From NCBI GenBank assembly GCA_014730055.1, contig WJIV01000281.1:1-7677 (forward strand): a stretch of 7,677 nucleotides of DNA, in the 5' to 3' direction. The notes below the pieces were generated by a model. It ran no database searches. It was not told the origin of the DNA and was given only the letters and a program-made list of their open reading frames with translations. Position numbers and translations under genes: made by a program. How positions within the stretch are numbered: the stretch's first letter is position 1; the number at the start of each line of letters is the position of its first letter. Positions 6,138 to 7,677 of the stretch are shown piece after piece. This stretch comes from Candidatus Bathyarchaeota archaeon. GTDB taxonomy: Archaea > Thermoproteota > Bathyarchaeia > TCS64.

Positions 6138-6146
6138 TGATCAGTA
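6135..6146. promoter_or_regulatory. Perfect 12-bp palindrome, operator candidate
   Basis: TACTGATCAGTA is identical to its reverse complement. It overlaps the downstream edge of the TATA box and lies about 14-25 nt before the predicted start site, a classic position for repression in archaea. The divergent ribbon-helix-helix protein is an obvious but untested candidate ligand. Confidence 0.4.
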
Positions 6147-6162
6147 ACACTATTCTATAATA

Positions 6163-6480
6163 ATGAGTTATAGGTATCTCTATCAGTCCAGAAAGCTCCT
6201 AGCCTACTCAATAATGGTCGGAGGAGTTATGCTAGACCAAGTAACAACGAGATACGGACTTTATATTGGATACTACGAATCAAATCCTATAGCTTCCTGG
6301 TTAATCGGAGCAGGCTTATGGCTCACAATCGATATTCTTCTTCTAGTTAGCATAATAGGACTAACAATGTATATCTCCGAGAAAATTGAGACCTTCAACA
6401 ATGTCTCCTATATCTATCCATTCTTACTTGGACTCATAAGGATGTACGCAGGGATCAAGAACATTGGATTAATAATGTAA
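6163..6480 (+). CDS. DUF5658-like small membrane protein
   Basis: A 105-residue protein of three or four predicted membrane helices (about 10-27, 44-71 and 83-103). It carries a pattern I associate with the archaeal/bacterial DUF5658 family: an Asp at the end of the first helix and a TT pair (D25, T28-T29), then a Gly-containing loop and ESNPIASWLI (39-48), then a Gly-Leu-Trp entering the second helix. A conserved-looking Arg and Asn occur in the last helix (R93, N100). The family has no established biochemical function that I know of. The start ATG is 3 nt from the predicted transcript start, so translation is probably leaderless. The gene heads a run of small plus-strand genes and is divergent from a ribbon-helix-helix regulator. 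Membrane character is certain; the family name is recalled from the motif and not checked. Confidence 0.8.
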   Translation: MSYRYLYQSRKLLAYSIMVGGVMLDQVTTRYGLYIGYYESNPIASWLIGAGLWLTIDILLLVSIIGLTMYISEKIETFNNVSYIYPFLLGLIRMYAGIKNIGLIM

Positions 6481-6500
6481 TCGATTGGAGATTTGATCAC

Positions 6501-6510
6501 ATTAATATTT
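6501..6510 (+). promoter_or_regulatory. TATA box of the desulforedoxin gene
   Basis: ATTAATATTT is centred about 26-27 nt before the ATG at 6532. Transcription should begin on the A of the start codon, giving a fully leaderless message independent of the upstream gene. Confidence 0.5.
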
Positions 6511-6531
6511 CAGAATAACCCATTAAAATTC

Positions 6532-6648
6532 ATGACTAACCTAAATGAAGTCTATTTATGTGAGATATGTGGCAACAAGGTAAAGGTACTAGAGAATGGT
6601 CCTGGACAGCTTGTTTGTTGCGGAGAACCGATGGTAAAAATTGAATAA
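6532..6648 (+). CDS. Free-standing desulforedoxin (mononuclear iron protein)
   Basis: A 38-residue protein with the complete desulforedoxin pattern: [14 protein letters not shown] (8-21), then [14 protein letters not shown] (23-36). Cys10, Cys13, Cys29 and Cys30 would bind one iron as Fe(Cys)4. The adjacent Cys-Cys pair separates desulforedoxin from rubredoxin, which has two CxxC knuckles. Length matches the roughly 36-residue desulforedoxin of Desulfovibrio gigas, which is a homodimer. The same domain also forms the N-terminus of desulfoferrodoxin, but here a stop follows at once with no superoxide-reductase domain. It would act as a small cytosolic electron carrier, perhaps in oxygen-stress response of an anaerobe; the partner is unknown. 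It starts 51 nt after the DUF5658-like gene with its own TATA box. Confidence 0.88.
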   Translation: MTNLNEVYLCEICGNKVKVLENGPGQLVCCGEPMVKIE

Positions 6649-6665
6649 TTTTTCCCATTTTATTT
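6649..6665 (+). terminator. U-rich terminator after desulforedoxin
   Basis: The stop codon is followed directly by a run of five T, CCCA, and a second run ATTTTATTT. This is consistent with an archaeal oligo-T terminator; there is no clear hairpin. Confidence 0.4.
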
Positions 6666-6727
6666 AGAAATTAATCATATGTGAATAAATAGAATCACTT
6701 CATCAGTTAGATAGGAAACTGGCTGAA

Positions 6728-6862
6728 ATGAAAGAAAATGAGATAGATAAAAGAATAGAACTAATACTAGAACTATTAAGAAAACATGATATGGAACTTA
6801 AAAAAACTTCAGATAAAATAAAAGAACTTGATAAGAGAATAGATGAAATAAATAAAAGATAA
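6728..6862 (+). CDS. Short coiled-coil protein, unknown function
   Basis: A 44-residue highly charged protein, almost entirely Lys, Glu, Asp, Arg, Ile and Leu. Hydrophobic-register residues occur with an unbroken 4-3 spacing at 6, 10, 13, 17, 20, 24, 27, 31, 34, 38 and 41 (I, I, I, L, H, L, T, I, L, I, I), which is a continuous coiled coil with polar His and Thr at two core positions. Such regularity is unlikely in random AT-rich DNA. The frame remains open upstream to a stop at 6686-6688, but without an ATG, GTG or TTG, so ATG 6728 is used. A TATA-like GTGAATAAAT (6681-6690) predicts a start near 6713; AGGAAA at 6713-6718 is a weak ribosome site. It could be an oligomerising microprotein or bind a coiled-coil partner. 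No homologue is recognised. Confidence 0.55.
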   Translation: MKENEIDKRIELILELLRKHDMELKKTSDKIKELDKRIDEINKR

Positions 6863-7015
6863 GAATTATAATTAATACATTATTAAAATTATATATTGTT
6901 TTAATTATATTGATTTAAATGAATTTATCTATATATGTATTGATTTTAATAGATATATAAATGGAAAGTATTATAGATTAGTATTCTATATCTTTTTTAT
7001 ATATTAGTGATTGGG
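6863..7015. other. Extremely AT-rich spacer
   Basis: By my count 21 of 153 bases are G or C. It contains many TATA-like strings and short open frames, none convincing. It separates two microprotein genes and carries the promoter of the second. Confidence 0.6.
6985..6992 (+). promoter_or_regulatory. TATA-like box of the membrane microprotein gene
   Basis: TCTATATC is centred about 27 nt before the ATG at 7016, again giving leaderless spacing. Neighbouring AT-rich strings make the assignment tentative. Confidence 0.35.
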
Positions 7016-7123
7016 ATGAGTGCCGAGATGATTAAATTGTTAAATATTTTTGGTTCTTGGATTATCCTTATGATGCCCGTTTTCAAGTGGTGGTATAAGG
7101 TAATAACTAGGGACCCAAAATAA
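7016..7123 (+). CDS. Single-helix membrane microprotein, unknown function
   Basis: A 35-residue predicted protein: a short N-terminus (MSAEMIK), one hydrophobic segment at about 8-23 (LLNIFGSWIILMMPVF), then an aromatic/basic end beginning KWWYK and closing with TRDPK. The Trp-Trp-Tyr and Lys residues at the membrane boundary are typical of a real transmembrane helix with its C-terminus in the cytoplasm. Local G+C rises sharply compared with the preceding spacer. The TATA-like box sits at leaderless distance. No family recognised. It could modulate a membrane partner such as the ABC permease that follows 124 bp downstream, but this is only positional inference. Confidence 0.5.
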   Translation: MSAEMIKLLNIFGSWIILMMPVFKWWYKVITRDPK

Positions 7124-7182
7124 TCCACAAATAATATGGTCATATAATTATCTCTGCTTGTTCAACTTTCGACTACTGTATG

Positions 7183-7190
7183 TTTATATG
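7183..7190 (+). promoter_or_regulatory. TATA box of the ABC permease gene
   Basis: TTTATATG predicts transcription from about 7213, giving a leader of about 35 nt before the TTG start. This is longer than for most other genes in the window. Confidence 0.45.
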
Positions 7191-7194
7191 CTAT

Positions 7195-7246
7195 GGTTCA
7201 CCAAACATCTCGTTAAATAGTAGAATCCTACCTATTTGGTGAGACC
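7195..7246. promoter_or_regulatory. Nested inverted repeats covering the permease promoter and ribosome site
   Basis: Outer arms TCACCAAA (7198-7205) and TTTGGTGA (7235-7242) are perfect 8-bp inverted repeats, extended by GGT/ACC with one extra base on the right. Inside lies AAATAGTAG (7215-7223), loop AATC, then CTACCTATTT (7228-7237), pairing over 9 bp with one bulged C. The left outer arm lies upstream of the predicted transcript start, so the outer pair may be a DNA operator; the inner hairpin would be in the RNA and abuts the GGTGA ribosome site (7238-7242). Confidence 0.45.
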
Positions 7247-7247
7247 T

Positions 7248-7677
7248 TTGAAATTAGGAGACATCGCAAAAATATCTCTAGAAGGAATAAACGAGAGGAG
7301 ATTTAGGTTCGCACTTAACCTTCTCGGCATTCTAATTGGCTGTGCTGCAGTAACTGGGCTTGTGTCCATAACTCAAGGGATGAATGCTGAGATAACAGGT
7401 CAGTTAGACATACTTGGGGCTAATACTATTATGATCCTTCCAGGTGAGTCTGGTGGTACACTTTCGGGGCCTCAGGCTCTTAATACAGTGCAATTTCTTG
7501 ACTGGAGAGATAGGGAAATTATCAGCCGCTTACCAGAAATTGAGAACGTAGCTGCTATGCAGTCTAATTATGCAAACTATGAGATAACTGGAGAGAAATA
7601 TACCGCGCAGGTGATGGGGGTAGACACCGAGATATTTGAGATAAATACAAATTTCGAGATTGGTGAGGGAAGAGAAC
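7248..7677 (+). CDS. ABC transporter permease, MacB/FtsX type (N-terminal part)
   Basis: The first 143 residues of a permease continuing past the right edge. A short cytoplasmic N-terminus (1-20, KISLEGINERRFRF) precedes the first membrane helix (about 21-43). This runs into SITQGMNAEITGQLDILGANTIMILPG (40-66), the hallmark entry to the extracytoplasmic MacB periplasmic core domain; the visible remainder is part of that domain. Such permeases pair with a LolD/MacB-type ATPase to move or release lipoproteins, peptides or drugs; no ATPase gene lies in the window. The start is placed at TTG 7248 because GGTGA lies five bases upstream. An in-frame GTG at 7239 would add three residues but lies within that ribosome site. 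A nested inverted repeat in the leader suggests regulation. Confidence 0.85.
   Translation, partial: MKLGDIAKISLEGINERRFRFALNLLGILIGCAAVTGLVSITQGMNAEITGQLDILGANTIMILPGESGGTLSGPQALNTVQFLDWRDREIISRLPEIENVAAMQSNYANYEITGEKYTAQVMGVDTEIFEINTNFEIGEGRE

Larger units (their letters stand above)
5888..6162. other. AT-rich divergent intergenic region
   Basis: This 275-bp region separates the leftward ribbon-helix-helix gene from the rightward DUF5658-like gene. It holds the TATA boxes of both, a TGTA triplicate at 5951-5962 with an inverted ATACAT at 5977-5982, and a perfect 12-bp palindrome at 6135-6146. I saw no tRNA and no convincing structured RNA. One 22-codon open frame (6043-6111) is noted but not accepted. 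Confidence 0.6.

Noticed and set aside
1..7677. tRNA genes, CRISPR arrays, insertion sequences, integrase sites or toxin-antitoxin pairs.
   Set aside because: No tRNA arm motif, regularly spaced repeat, transposase frame or paired toxin gene was visible on reading either strand.

Overview
The window is archaeal chromosomal DNA. The strongest evidence is a complete TATA-binding protein gene at 2173-2754 (minus), with the two imperfect repeats and four intercalating phenylalanines of the family. Most genes also have a TATA-like box centred about 24-31 nt upstream of the start codon, as expected for archaeal, largely leaderless transcripts. A minority instead have a GGTG-type Shine-Dalgarno sequence. 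A free-standing desulforedoxin suggests an anaerobic lifestyle. I cannot place the organism below the level of Archaea. Base composition is moderate to AT-rich, with frequent AGA/AGG arginine and ATA isoleucine codons.

Region 1-1642: a minus-strand gene running off the left edge encodes an unrecognised protein with an N-terminal membrane helix. Divergent from it is a plus-strand nitrilase-superfamily amidase with an intact Glu-Lys-Cys triad, resembling aliphatic amidases and formamidases. Region 1663-5887 is a run of minus-strand genes. In transcription order, right to left, they are: a ribbon-helix-helix regulator, a mannose-1-phosphate guanylyltransferase-type nucleotidyltransferase, a three-helix small membrane protein, a divergent phosphoglycerate kinase, TBP, and a small PH/GRAM-like domain protein. 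Most of these seem to have their own promoters, so this is co-orientation more than one operon.

Region 5888-7247: a 275-bp AT-rich divergent intergenic region, followed by four small plus-strand genes: a DUF5658-like membrane protein (105 aa), a desulforedoxin (38 aa), a heptad-perfect coiled-coil protein (44 aa) and a single-helix membrane microprotein (35 aa). The last three are too short for ordinary ORF calling. Region 7248-7677 is the start of a MacB/FtsX-type ABC permease, preceded by a leader with nested inverted repeats that abut or include its ribosome-binding site.

The larger genes look like housekeeping or core metabolism: basal transcription, glycolysis or gluconeogenesis, activated mannose for glycans, and amide hydrolysis. 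Nothing here is a known defence or mobile system: I saw no CRISPR array, transposase, integrase or tRNA. The most interesting material is the small-gene cluster and the operator-like palindromes at 6135-6146 and 7195-7246.
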